Source of the DNA: Sanderia malayensis | Taxonomy: Eukaryota; Cnidaria; Scyphozoa; Semaeostomeae; Pelagiidae | DNA length: 64,000 nucleotides | Reading direction: 5' to 3' | NCBI GenBank assembly: GCA_013076295.1 | Contig: RQOL01000824.1 | Location: 2,108,001-2,172,000, forward strand | In this document: piece after piece, positions 36,397 to 48,800 of the stretch | Layout: the number at the start of each line of letters is the position of its first letter | How positions within the stretch are numbered: the first letter of the stretch is position 1 | Translations under genes and position numbers: made by a program | The notes under the pieces: model-generated | Told to the model about the DNA's origin: nothing | What the model saw: the letters and a program-made list of their open reading frames with translations, nothing else | Databases searched by the model: none

Positions 36397-36759
36397 TGAC
36401 GCAGTGAGTCTCCTTGGATTATATACTTGCATCTAAAGACTTTGCCAGGAAGAACTTGACATAATAGCAACTTGCTTGAATCTCGAATGTAGTTCATAGA
36501 ATATTTCGGATACTCGGATAATCATTCCTGCCAAGGGCGCCAAGGAAGGGTTTGTTTTGTTCACAAATGACCTTTAGTTGAACTGCAGTTTCGAAAGGTG
36601 GGCGGTATGCGCAGTAGCGTATCTCTTTTTTGTTAGCAGCATCAAGTGTTATTGCTGAATGCTGGAGTTGAGTTGTTTTGTTTATGTTGATGCTGTGAGG
36701 ATCAGAAGTACAATTATTAAGGATGCTAACATTTTTAAAGAAATCTATAACTGGACGAA
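36397..36759. promoter_or_regulatory. upstream region of the PLEKHM1-like gene
   Basis: Non-coding. It includes an isolated GGTGGGCGGTATGCGCAG stretch similar to part of the tandem repeat unit at 27.6 kb. Promoter and 5' UTR are expected here. Confidence 0.4.
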
Positions 36760-39700
36760 ATGCCTCTGTTGAATGTAAGAAGTGTTTCTAAATTATAGTT
36801 GAGATAAGCCATTTCTAGGCCATTTTGTATTTACCCATCATCACTGTCTGTCACTCCTCTAGTTGACCGAAACAATTTAGTAAAAGATGAATTCTTAAAG
36901 AAGCAACTGAAAGAGGAGCTAGCAAGTGCAATAAAAAAGGTATGTTTATATATATTTTTAGAGCAGCAATCAAATTTATTGTCAAATTTTGATGAATACC
37001 AATCATATTTACATGTTCTTTAGCTACAAAGGGATCATATTTCTTCAGAACACGAAATTGACAGGTAAGATCTGAGTTACAATGGATCTATAATTTGAGA
37101 ACAACTCTATCGTAATTCAGGAAGGTTGACATTTTATTTTTTTCTTGCTTAAAGAAATGACGAAGATGCATTGTATATTTGCACACTTATAGAAGCAATT
37201 TTTATGCACGGATACCAAGATCGAAAATCTGTAAGTATGTGTTAGTGTTAGTGATTTGGCTGGTACAACAAGCAAATATGTGCAAGAAATTGTATTTGTA
37301 ATTGTATTTGTTTGTTTGCAGATAATAAGAAGCAGTTTTCAGAATGCATCAATCGAAGAAATTCAACATGTGGTAAGAAGAGTAAAATATGTTTTTCTTG
37401 GATTTAGTTTGTTAAGATTACTTGTTGGACTTATTTTGTGTTTGCTTGTTTTGCAGTCATTCTGGGATGTTCTTCAAGAAATAACTCATAAAGATGTTAT
37501 TTCGCAAATCAGCAATTTATCAGTTACAAGCCGAATTGGAATGTGTAGAGTATGTCTCATTGGCTATTCAATCACAATTTACAGGATCTTTGGATATAAC
37601 AATGCACATTCTATGCTTTCAACAAGGCTTCTGTCTTGTAATCTTCAGAGATTGAATATATCAACTAACAGTTTTCAACTGGAGTAAATCTATTTTGATT
37701 TTCAGGCATGGGTGAGAATAGCATTGAATCTATTTTGATTTTCAGGCATGGGTGAGAATAGCATTAAATGATTGTCTTATTGAAAGTTATATGGATGCAG
37801 TTAGACGAAATAAAGATAATATACGGTACACTTCAAATTAAATATATCTTGCCATTTTGTTTATTGCTTCTTCCGTTATTTTGTTGTCGTCTTTTCCCTC
37901 CTAACTTAATATATGATTTGTTAATTTGATATATGTTGTTTTTGCATACTATAGAATGTATTATAGTCAAAACGCTTTTCTGATTGATGAAGAAGCATTA
38001 CCAATTGCTATTGACCTTCTTCAAGGTTTGTTTACAATCTGAAAAATCCTCTTGTGAACCAAATGGTTGTTGTTCTATCTTATGGTGCAGCATATGATAT
38101 ACCAGCCTCGTTTCCAACAGCCTCTCTTTCGTTTACAGGATTGATGGAATTTCAATTTCATTTGAATTACAATTCTTCCAAATTGGACGAATGGTCCATG
38201 GATTCGCTATTTTTTGCGGGAATCGCCGCGGGAAAACGCAGCGCGACGCCGAGAAGTAGCGTCGTTTCAAACCATAGACTTCACATGCAGCCCCACACAT
38301 CAGGTACCTATGATGTCATATGCATTATCTCCTAAATTACACCCTGAAATGGGTCTTTTAAGTGAAGGCACATCTTGAATTAATGTTATCATTTTTTCCC
38401 GGAGGCAGTAGCGTTTGATTTATTCTTTCTTTTCTCCAGGTTTTCCCACAACTGAAACTCGTCTCAAAGCTTCATCATTCGCCAGTTCCCAAGTATCTGA
38501 CACAGACTCCGACGTCATCCAATTCAACGACACTCCAATATCAACGACAACCGCTGATAGCGAGGCTTTGGCGCGAAATTCTCCAGTGACCGCAAAATCG
38601 GATTCGCCACCCAAAGAAATCCAACAACCACAACAACAAACAGTTTCTCCGTTGGTCAGTGAAAAACCCGCCAGTCTAAGTCAACCTGTTAGTAATCGAA
38701 TTTCATTGGCTGATGGCGCATGGGGTGGATGGTCCTCTGCGTTCGAAACAGGGAAAACCCCCGAAGAAGCTCAATCTGGCCAATCAGAATCGATTGAAGC
38801 AGAAGCAGCGAATCCTATTGAAGAATTGAGTTTCGATACGTTACTACAGAACTACGGAACACCAGGCCCACTCAAATTACGCGAGCTAGAAGCTTGTACG
38901 ACTACGAATGATGCAGATTTTCATCCACAAAATGAGGTTTGTAATTTCAACATTCCATGTTATTATATTCCTTGCTGCTGTGGAAATATCATTGGGGTTA
39001 TTAACCCTTTTTGTCGGTGCAATAAACATTTGTAAGAAGTTAAAACGAAGGATCTTTGCTTTAATTTGTGTATCTGTTTTGCAGGAGGGACCCATATCTC
39101 CATCCGAAGGTTTGTGCAGATCTACTCGTATATTTTCTTGCAACATTATCACCCATCATGTATGTTTATGCTGCGTTTGAGAAGAATGGTAGCTAAGGTA
39201 CTCTACTTGAATTAATAAAATATACTTATCTCTGTGTCTTTCTGCAGACGAAAATGTCCACGAAATGAATTACGAGGTGCGTGGCTATGTAGTCACTTGA
39301 ATCTTTCTTATGCTAAGCTTCTAATGCTAAGCTTCTACTAATGTATCGGTTATTATCATCCCTGTTGATGCTTTGCAGCATATCGCAAGCATATCCGGTG
39401 GCTGTGAAGGAGCTTTGTTGACACTTTATCTCTCCCCAGGTCGTTCCATCGAGCTCTTCTTTAAACACTCAGCACACAGATGAGGTAAGCGCAATGTTAC
39501 GTCACATCTATCTATGTCAAACACTACCCCCGTGAAATGTGATGTTTTCTATTGAATCGCAGTGGCGTGTAGTGGATGCTCAGGGTGTAAATTTCGACAG
39601 TTTCATTTTGTAGAGAACGCAATTTCTTCTTGATCACATCACGGTGATCGGTTTGGAAAGGGGGTTGGATAAACAGAGTTTTCAATGCAATGGTTGCGGC

Positions 39701-41900
39701 AGGCCGATTGGACTTAGTAAGTAGCTACTTGTGATCCACGACACCACTATTCTGACGTCATCGCATCCATCTAGCTGCAACAACAACAACATCATTTTCC
39801 GGGTGGTTACCAGACCCTTTTGAACAGTAGATCGAGGTAGACTCACTGCATTGCGTCCCTGTGGTTTACGTTCGTTGGAGAACTCCGAACAAGATTTATA
39901 GCAAATTTACAATATTGCAACTCTACGATCGAGGCTAAGATCGGGGCTTAGGTGCTTCTTTACAAATTTTATTTCTCCTGCAAACATTTTTTAATTTCTC
40001 TTTTAGTTTATGGCGCATATCGAGTTTGCTACTACGATGGAGGGTATGTTAGAATTTCTCATTCTAAATGACGGATAGCTCAGCCATACAACCATTACGT
40101 CATGTGCGCTTCTGCGCAGTCTATACAACTCTCATATCCGCAGTTACTAGAGTCCCTTTGAAATTCTTTCGACTGCCCAAACACGAGCCCTGTACAGCGT
40201 TTCAACATAATATGTTGTTGTTGTTGTTGATATTTTCTAATTTCCCGCCAAAGATACTATTGCTTAGAATGTCATGAAGATGATGAACACGTGATACCTG
40301 CTAAAGTTGTACACAACTGGGATTTCAAGCCATATAAAGGTTTGAGATTTTCATCTCAATTTACTTAATAATATCCTCCTTTTCTATGTTGGAGCATCTT
40401 AGGGCAAAGAGCCCAATGTTGGAGCCCAGTGTTTCAATTGATTACTCACGCGTACCTCAAGTTGTTTTCATCGATTTGTTTGTTAGTTTCTAAGTTGACG
40501 AAGATGTTTCTGATGAAGATTGAAGAAGAGCCTCTTTTTCATGTCGATGAAATCAACCCAACATTATACAATGCAGTGCCAGAGCTGAACCACATCAAAG
40601 TAGGGTTGACAGATTTGTATAACGCAGAAGAACTGTGGTTCCTTTTATCCTTGTATTGTGTAAGATGTTATTTGATGTAACTATCAATTGTGTTACAGAT
40701 GTTGAGAATACAATTGCAACACCTCAAAGGATTCATACTGACATGCAAGAACGATGTGGCTGAAGATTTCCGGAGAAGGTATGCAGAAATGTACGATATG
40801 TATTATACGATAATATATGATAATATACGATAACATATGGTAATATACGATAATATATGGTAATATACGATAATATGTGATCTTATATGATACTATATGA
40901 ATCACTATGCGCATTTGTATTTTTGTTTTGTTTATTTATTTTAAGATTGTGGCCGCGTGAATATATGTGTGATGACATACATCAGTACTCTGCATTAGTA
41001 AGAACTTTTTTATCAGCATTTTTATCATTAATCTTTTATATCAATAATTCCTTACAATTGTCGCATATCTTATGAATCTTCGCTACATCCTGTTCTGTAT
41101 ATTCTTTTGATGATATTTTCGTTCAACTAATTAAGAAGTTACATGATTTTGTTTTTTAGGATTTGGTTCAAGTTCATACTGGACAGTTGTTTAATCATTT
41201 GAAGAAAATCCTCTCTCAGTTCTCAAAACATGTTTACAAATGCTCAGTAAGTTGTCGGTATATTATTCCAGCTATATTTGCTTTCATTATTAACTGCTTT
41301 CGTATATCTTTCATTTTGTATATCTGTCTTTATTATTTTTATTATTGCTTGCGTTTTTTCGTTTAGCTTTGCAGTCAAAAAGGATTCATTTGTGAAATCT
41401 GTAACGATCAGAAGATCATATATCCATTCGATATTGGCAAGACTTTTCAGGTAAATCTTTTCAAGCCTCTCAACCCCAAACCAGCCCTCCTTATACATCA
41501 ACCCTCTTGTTGTTTTCACAGCTTCACTCCCCCGTAAGATTTTTTCTTAAATACGTTATTCTGCAATGATGTTTATTCCTTTTATGTACCTAAACAAGCT
41601 TCGCCTTTTGTGTCTTCTGACAACCGTGTCCCTACCTCTTTGACAACCTTTGCTTCTTTGTCCCTTTTCGTTTCTAATAACTTTCACGCTTCTTTGTTCC
41701 ACAACGAGGCCATTTCTCTGGGAATCTCCTTTTACTACTATCCTCTTTAACGAATTTACTGAATCAACTTCTTTCTTTGTTAGTGTCATCGTTGTCTATC
41801 GTTGTATCACAAAAAATGTAAACAGGACAGGCGATGTGTGAAGTGCATTAGATTGCAGTTTAGGAAGAAAAATGAAGAAAAGACCATTGAGTGGTTCTAG
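36760..41900 (+). CDS. PLEKHM1-like RUN and Rubicon-homology protein
   Basis: 22 exons: 36760-36781, 36863-36939, 37024-37064, 37155-37230, 37322-37372, 37457-37549, 37746-37825, 37955-38025, 38139-38303, 38440-38936, 39085-39109, 39248-39276, 39440-39484, 39614-39716, 40007-40043, 40254-40339, 40487-40599, 40699-40778, 40946-40997, 41160-41246, 41367-41450, 41784-41900; 676 residues. The N-terminal RUN domain ([45 protein letters not shown]) and C-terminal zinc-binding Rubicon-homology domain ([44 protein letters not shown]) follow PLEKHM1 closely. The middle is Ser/Thr/Gln-rich. PLEKHM1 couples late endosomes and autophagosomes to lysosomes through Rab7, HOPS and LC3. The two PH domains of vertebrate PLEKHM1 are absent. 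The first-exon donor (A|GTGTTT) is weak; it was chosen because it alone keeps the frame. Confidence 0.87.
37687..37766 (+). repeat. 40-bp exact tandem duplication over a splice acceptor
   Basis: AATCTATTTTGATTTTCAG followed by GCATGGGTGAGAATAGCATT occurs twice in tandem (37687-37726 and 37727-37766), differing only after the final base. Each copy has a full acceptor and the first bases of exon 7 of the PLEKHM1-like gene. Only the second leads into the conserved [10 protein letters not shown] reading frame. Confidence 0.95.
39839..39866. mobile_element. fragment of the TAGACTC-family MITE end
   Basis: A single terminal repeat, TAGACTCACTGCATTGCG then TCCCTGTGG, in intron 14 of the PLEKHM1-like gene. 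No opposite end was found nearby. Confidence 0.7.
40796..40885. repeat. AT-rich tandem repeat
   Basis: Repeated ATAATATACGATAATATATG-type units with small variations, in intron 18 of the PLEKHM1-like gene. It is a simple minisatellite. Confidence 0.8.
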
Positions 41901-42799
41901 AATATTTTACAATTAATTATAATAATAATATATTGAGTCAAGGGAGTAGTAGGTGATGGAGGAGACCTACAAAACCCTGTTATGATCTAACGCTTGGTTG
42001 TATCCAAGTATAAATTGGATTTATTAGAGCAAAAATACGAATACTTGTAGAAAATAAACTTTGTTTAATTTAGGATATTTATTTGGAAGATAGCAAAAAA
42101 GAAATGTCTGTTTATAACAGAAACCACTTCTAAATAATTTGAATAATTCTCTTTATATTAGGGTGATTATATTTCAGTGAAATTTATTTGAGTCTTGAAT
42201 GAATTTTCATTTTTTTCACAATGTATTGGTTGTTTTACAAACAAGTTTATGCACCATTTATTTCATTGCTGCTTTAACTTTTATTTGTCAATTATCCCTA
42301 GCAGTTTCCTTAAATTATTAGCCTTTTTTAACATTTTTTTTGTTTTATATCTATTATAATTTAGTAGTTATTTGGCCATTTTAGAACAGAAAATAACACA
42401 GCATAGAAAAGAAGAATGAATGTTCTCCTCTTTCACCAATATACTTATTATTAAGAAATTAAAATAACTATATTTACACATTTCGAAATAAAATTAAAGA
42501 AAATCAACAGACAGGCTTTAAAACATTGATATATCTAATAATGAGCCCACCTGTAATCATTGCAATGAGCGATTGAGTTTGTAATTCAATCATCTTTGAC
42601 AATGTAAGGCGAGTATTTCGAGTGCGTATAATACAAGTGATTTAACTGTCTATAAACATAAATATATTCCTATGTAATGAAATTTATAAATTAATAATTT
42701 GCTTTGCTGCAATTACTGACGCAGAATTCAATATCCATCCCAAGTGCATTACATCTTTGATAGGTCATTGACTTTATTTCATGTTCAATTTCTTTGTAA
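41901..42799. other. convergent 3' UTR interval
   Basis: AT-rich interval between the stop codons of the PLEKHM1-like and ING genes. Several AATAAA-like signals are present; no exon or repeat was identified. Confidence 0.5.
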
Positions 42800-45090
42800 T
42801 TACTTCTTTTTCTTGTCTTGTGAACATTTCGGACAAAACCTGTGGTAAATATAAATGTATTCTCACTTTAGGTTTTCGGTAAATCAAAGTCAACCCATTT
42901 CAAAAGATTTAAGAGATTTCACTTCGCTTCACATTTTATGAAGAAAGCACATGTAAGTTTACCATTTTTTGCTTATATTCATAGTTGAGGTTGCTAAAAT
43001 GTCCCTACTTGGGGCTAATATCTTTTGCAAGAGGTATCTTTCAAAATAAGGTGATACGTAACATATTGACAAAGCTAAAATGAGAATAGACTGACCATTT
43101 TCCCTTTGGTTTTGATGAAAGACCAACACAACCAAAATGAAACCACTCTATGGGACACTAAAAGATGAAACATTGTTAACAGCATAGGAATAGATAAACA
43201 AAGGTAAAAACTTAGAAAAAAATATGGAAGACTTACATCTAGGTTATCACATCCAATCATTTCACCATAAGATACCTAAAATATGGAAAAATATCTCAGA
43301 ACTAGAGCCATACCTGTTACCTATAAGGCCTTTAACATTACAGTGGAACCTCTATTAACAAAGAGCTCTATACAACAGATACCTCTAAAGAATACGCAAC
43401 TATTTTTGTCTCAAAACGTTTCGAAATTGACCATCTTTTTGATAAAGCAATCTCTATACAACAGACACCTATCTACAATTGGTGAAATCATCAATCCAGT
43501 AGATATCTGTTATATGGAGATTCCACTGTGGAGTTACATAAAAAAAGACAGGATAAATAATGAATTATGAAGCAAAAATGAAACCTGATGACATAAGCAA
43601 TATGTTGGTTCATTTGGATCTACTGGCATGTCCAACACATTCATATCAGTTGCCATGGTTATTAGAGGTGTTGCTGAAACTGGTAATGGAGCTTCCTCCA
43701 ACCTGATGAGAAAAATAGATCCCGTTAATTAGCACCAATGAGAATAGCTCTTATGAGCCAAGCACGACTGCCCTGAATGATTCTACTTACACATTCTTTG
43801 ACTTCCTTTTCTTTTTACCAGATTCTACTTTTTCTGATTTTCTCTTCTTCCCTTCTAAAGATGCAGAACACAGAAGAAATAAGGATTTTATGACAATTAA
43901 CTCACATCACAAAGTAAGAAAAAACCTGTATCATTATACTTACTTTCTTTCTTTGCTGGAACTAGAAAAGAAATACAAAACAAATTAGTCAAGGATAGAA
44001 AGGATTAAAATGGTCTTAAATCCAGGTTAACTGCAGCTAGCATTCCTCCCACCTTCTGGTTCTTCAACTTGCAATTGCCTTTGTTGCTTTAACTCGTTTT
44101 CAAACCTTGTCAAATCTGAATCAAGTTTTCTTATGTGTCTATCAACCTTTGATAAGATGAAATTTAAGAATAAATAATTGGAAACTCAAGAACCATAAAA
44201 CACAATATCCCTACAAGATTCCTGTATATATATATAGCCTAATCCTACCATTTCATATGTCTGTATGGCCAGCTGGACTTTGTCATCTCCGTATTCTCTG
44301 CTTTTCTTGAAAGCAGTGTCTATTTTTTCCAAATAATCTCGCTTTTCTGGAGGTGTGAGCCCTCGTATATTTGTTACGTAATCATCGCAAATCTTATCTA
44401 TTTCTGTCAGTAAATCTAAGAGAAGTATGCAATAACACATAAACTCTATCCGATTAACCTATACCAAATTATAAACAAATCACCAGATATAACATGTATC
44501 ATTAGTCACTGATAAATAATTATCGGATTATGATCAATACCGTGTGCTCTTTGATCGAGGTCTCGCAATAATGTGAAGTTCCTCTGCAGTTCATATGGCA
44601 AATTCTCTATACCTTAACAGGGAAAGATTAAAGAAGAAGCGGAGTGAAATTTAAATTTAAATGATGTATATTTTTAATTTAATAACAAGGTCATGCTGGG
44701 GTTATGCTAGCGATGTTTGCCCCTTTAGGAAAACGGCGCCAAAATTCAACCAAACCAAAGAAGGAACAGGTTGCCGCCATTTCCAGGGGTCTGCAGAGGG
44801 GGCTTCGAAAATAGCCCCCAAAACAGTCTATTGCACAAATAAAATTAATCAGATCGGCATGGCGCGAACTTTGCTTACTTAAACATCGCCATATCATGAA
44901 TTCGGGTCAAAGGAAGGTGTGTAATAAAATAATTGAAGCCGTCGATTTGAGAGATGATGGCCTTCCTCCTCAATTTGCGCAACGCAATCACTTTCCCAAT
45001 TCGCATATCAACCAGGTCGATTGGGATAAAAATAATCAACTTACTGTCAAGGTAGTGCTCTAAGTATAGCGAAGAGGCCATCGTTGCCAT
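42800..45090 (-). CDS. ING5: inhibitor of growth protein, ING4/5 type
   Basis: Ten exons: 45090-45045, 44612-44541, 44415-44249, 44146-44053, 43961-43944 (18 nt), 43854-43791, 43702-43585, 43275-43237, 43157-43096, 42839-42800; 239 residues, matching ING5 (about 240). The N-terminal ING dimerisation helices ([36 protein letters not shown]) come first. A Lys-rich nuclear localisation region ([20 protein letters not shown]) follows, then a PHD finger with all zinc ligands ([37 protein letters not shown]) and a basic tail. The PHD finger of this family reads H3K4me3 and recruits HBO1 or MOZ/MORF acetyltransferase complexes to promoters. ING4 and ING5 cannot be separated from sequence alone. The 18-nt microexon lies in the nuclear localisation region. 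Confidence 0.93.
43341..43528. mobile_element. pogo/Tigger-like MITE, 188 bp
   Basis: Ends CAGTGGAACCTCTATTAACA and the inverse ending GGAGATTCCACTG, in an ING intron. TA precedes the left end; the right flank is TG, a degraded TA duplication. An internal ACTATACAACAGATACCT-like motif is also repeated. The CAGTGGAACCTC end is characteristic of pogo/Tigger-type mariner relatives. The 95-codon open frame here is part of it. Confidence 0.7.
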
Positions 45091-45894
45091 TTTATGAAAT
45101 ATAGGAAACAATTTTTAATTAAAATTTGCGAAATTCTTGAAAATTTTCCATCGATCATCAAATTCCGCAAACCTGCGCATGTTGTTTTCTTGCAACCTGA
45201 ACCAGGGCCCTTGTACTTACCTTGGAATAATCGATTCTGATTGGCTAATCAAATAACAATAAAAATTTGCATAAGTTAGTGACCCCGGGATTTTCAAGAA
45301 AAATTCACTTTCCGTTCTCAAAAATGAATATGTTCCATCTATGTTTCACTAGAAAGACCTTAAAGATAATTTTAAAAACCTTTCGACGATGACAGAAGAA
45401 AAATATCAACAAGTGATAGCTTTATTCTTTTTTCAATCGGAAGTACTTTAAAATTTGCTTCGGCCAGGCCAGTCCTAAGCGCCCATGGGCCCAATAGTAA
45501 AAACAAATCGCGCCTTTTATGATTTGTGGACTGAGTTGGTGTTAATTTGAGGTTTAAAGCTTTAAAATGGCCAGTAATATAACGTTTAAATTCATATGGA
45601 AAGCTTTTGATAAAACTTGATATAACTTCATATTTGAAAACTTTGGAGATTGTTTGTTATTACAGTAAATACATTAATTCTATTTTCCACGAGCTTTCTT
45701 CTTTTTTTCCAACATACTGGGACAAAGATATCGCAACGAAAAAAGCATATCTCGCTAACAATTTTTGCCTGTACAGAATAAGCCCCCCTCGAATAAGCCC
45801 CTACCCTAAAATATTTTTGGGAAATAAGCCCCCCGGACGGGCTGATCGAGGACTCATGGTATACTAACTTTTCTGACGTTCTCGGCTACTCTGA
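45091..45894. promoter_or_regulatory. divergent promoter region, ING / SFT2
   Basis: An 800-bp interval between diverging start codons. It contains a reverse copy of the GAATAAGCCCC repeat (45775-45850), 45 bp before the SFT2 start. No coding exon seen. Confidence 0.45.
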
Positions 45895-48800
45895 ATGACC
45901 AACGATGGTAAACTTGGGGCTCTACAAAGTTTTATTAAAGGAAGATTAGCAAAAACTCCTCTCTATGAGCCTGTGAAAGAAGAGGCAAGTTCAATTGTGA
46001 AAGAGGAAAGCAACGAAGAAGTAGAAATGAAAACATTTTTCTTTTCATCTGGGCCTAATCCCGAACAAGCACAACAACAAGAAGAATCTTGGCTTCCAGG
46101 TTTGGTTAGTTTTTTTATTTCTTCTGACCTTCACTATATACGAGTTATGTTATGTTTAATCTTTAAAACCATATTGTAGTGGGAAGCCAAATTTTTGTGA
46201 ATATTTTTGCGAAAGGAAAAGATCGATGAATGTGAAAAGGGGGCGGGTCTGACTTTGCGAAAAATGATGACACGTGCAGTGAATTTTTTTTATTGCTATT
46301 TCTAGACCAAAAAGCAAAGAATAATTGGCTTCTTCACATTATTGGCTACTGGTATCTTCTGTTTTACTTTGGTATGTTTTTTGTTGCAACATAGTGTAAT
46401 CTTTAGTTTAAATTTGCAGAAATATTATGAAATATGTCAATTTCAGAATCACCCAAAGGAGAAACAATAGACTGGGGGATCAAACCCCCTTCCGATTACC
46501 CTGGTAGACCCATTTGTTTCCAATTTCAATTGAATAAATTTTTTTGGTAACTCATGTCGTGTTAGCTGTAAGATAAGTTGAAAAAGTTTCCAAAAAGCCA
46601 GCTCAAATATTTGATCAGCTACCAGGGCCGATCCCATGGGGGGTGTGAACGGGGTGTGACACCCCCCAAGAATTGGGTTTTAGGGATTTACTCGGTAAAG
46701 TTCGATTTTTGGTCGGTAAAATTATGTTACGAAAGTTTATATGGTTTTGTTGTAAGGTTTATTTTTTAAATTACTCGGTATATAAGAGCTTACACCCCCC
46801 GAAAAAAATTTTCTGGAACCGGCCCTGTCAGCTACACCCATATTTTGTAGGAAACCATTTAAAAGAAAACATAGGGCCATATTTTCAAAGCTTAAGAAAC
46901 TTTGGTGGAGATTCTTAGTTGTCCAGTAAGTTGTGCACAGGACAATACTGGACCAATTTGTAATGCATACGTATCTACTTTGTGTATTAGAAATAGTTCA
47001 ACATTGAATTGTTTGATATGGATGAGATAGCAAATGTTCATTGCAATTAAAATCATATTTCATTGAATTTCAAGTATAGTTATTACAAGCCATATTTCAT
47101 TGAATATTAAAAATTGAAATTTGCATCCATGGTTTTGTGGATGATACAAAAAATTATTTATTGGTTGCAGGACTTCTGCGACCCAAACATTTGAAATACT
47201 GATGCTAGAATTGTTTAAAAATGTTCAGAGTAGCCAAATTATTACCATTCGACACTTGGATCTTGTAACCCTGTCTTCCAATTCTGGGACTGACGGCCCA
47301 GAATTGGAAGACAATTGGAATTTCCTCATGTTCGTGTTCCTCACAGGTGGCTACAAAGAATAAAAATTATTCACTTGTTCTGACATTATTACCTGGAATT
47401 CAAACCTAGAATCTAGCAGCCTTAACCTTACCTTATGCAAAAATCCACAGTCCACTGGTGGCCAAGCCTCTAGTTTGCGGGTCACATTTTCTAAAAATTT
47501 TCAAATGTTTTTCGATATTCCTGTTCACCATAGGTTCCTGCACGGAACAAAATTTATTTGGTCTCTCTATCATAAAAACATGAAGCGCAAACCTCAAATC
47601 CAGCGACCTTTACATTTCCTTAGTCCTGCAGTCAGATGATGACCAAGCCTCTAGTTTTTGGGCTGTGGGTCACGTTTTCCAAAAGTGTTACATTTTTTTC
47701 GATATTACTGTTCACCATAGGTTCCTGCGCAGAACAAAATTTTTCTGGTCTCTCTATCATAAAAACTTGAAGCACAAACTTCGAATCTAGCGACCTTTAC
47801 ATTTCCTTAGTCAAAAATCTACAGTCAGATGACGACCAAGCGTCTAGTTTTTGGGCTGTGGGTCACATTTTCTAAAAATTTTCAAATGTTTTTCGATATT
47901 CCTGTTCACCATAGGTTCCTGCACGGAACAAAATTTATTTGGTCTCTCTATGATAAAAACATGAAGCGCAAACCTCAAATCTAACGACCTTTACATTACC
48001 TTAGCCAAAGTCTACTGTCAGATAACGAAAATGATTTCAGTTCTCGGACTCTGGGTCAAATTGTCTAAAAATGTTCCAGTGGTTGGCTGGAAGTTTTTGC
48101 CCGCCATATCCTTTCTCTGTAGGATAGGATAAGTTGAGAAAGCCCAGGTGAATATCTGCTTCTGTAGTGTATTGGTACCTTTGCCGCAAACAAAGTTGGA
48201 GGCTACTGGTTCGAAACCTGCTGAGAGCATCTAGTTTGTGTTTTGATAAAACATTAATAAATGTTTATAGGCGTACATGCACAGTGCCATATATAAGCCA
48301 CTGTGCAGGAGTGTTCGTGACGTACTGATATTCACAGCGGCGTAGCTTAGGGTCACGCGGAGGAGAAAAGTGGTCAGGATACGCAGTAGATATATATAGG
48401 TGCTGCGCAGGAGCATATGTGACGTGATGCTGGTTGATGCATTGGCCTTAGGTTTAGGGTTAGGATGAGGGTTAGGGTTAGGGCTACGTCATGCGGAGGA
48501 GAAAGGGGGTCAGTATGCGCAGTAGCATATATATGCGTACTGCGCAGGAGCATATGTGACATGACGCTGGTTGATGCATTGGCCTCAGGGTTAGGGTTAG
48601 GGTTAGGGTTACGACATGCGGAGGAAAAAGGTGGTCAGCATGCGCAGTGGCAAATATATAGGTACTGCGCAGGAGCATATGTGACGTGACGCTGGTTGAT
48701 GCATTGGCCTTAGGTTTAGGGTTAGGATGAGGGTTAGGGTTAGGTTAGGGCTACGTCATGCGGAGGAGAAAGGTGGTCAGCATGCGCAGTGGCAAATATA

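Noticed and set aside
43283..43570. 95-codon plus-strand ORF in the ING gene
   Set aside because: It overlaps a pogo/Tigger-like MITE.
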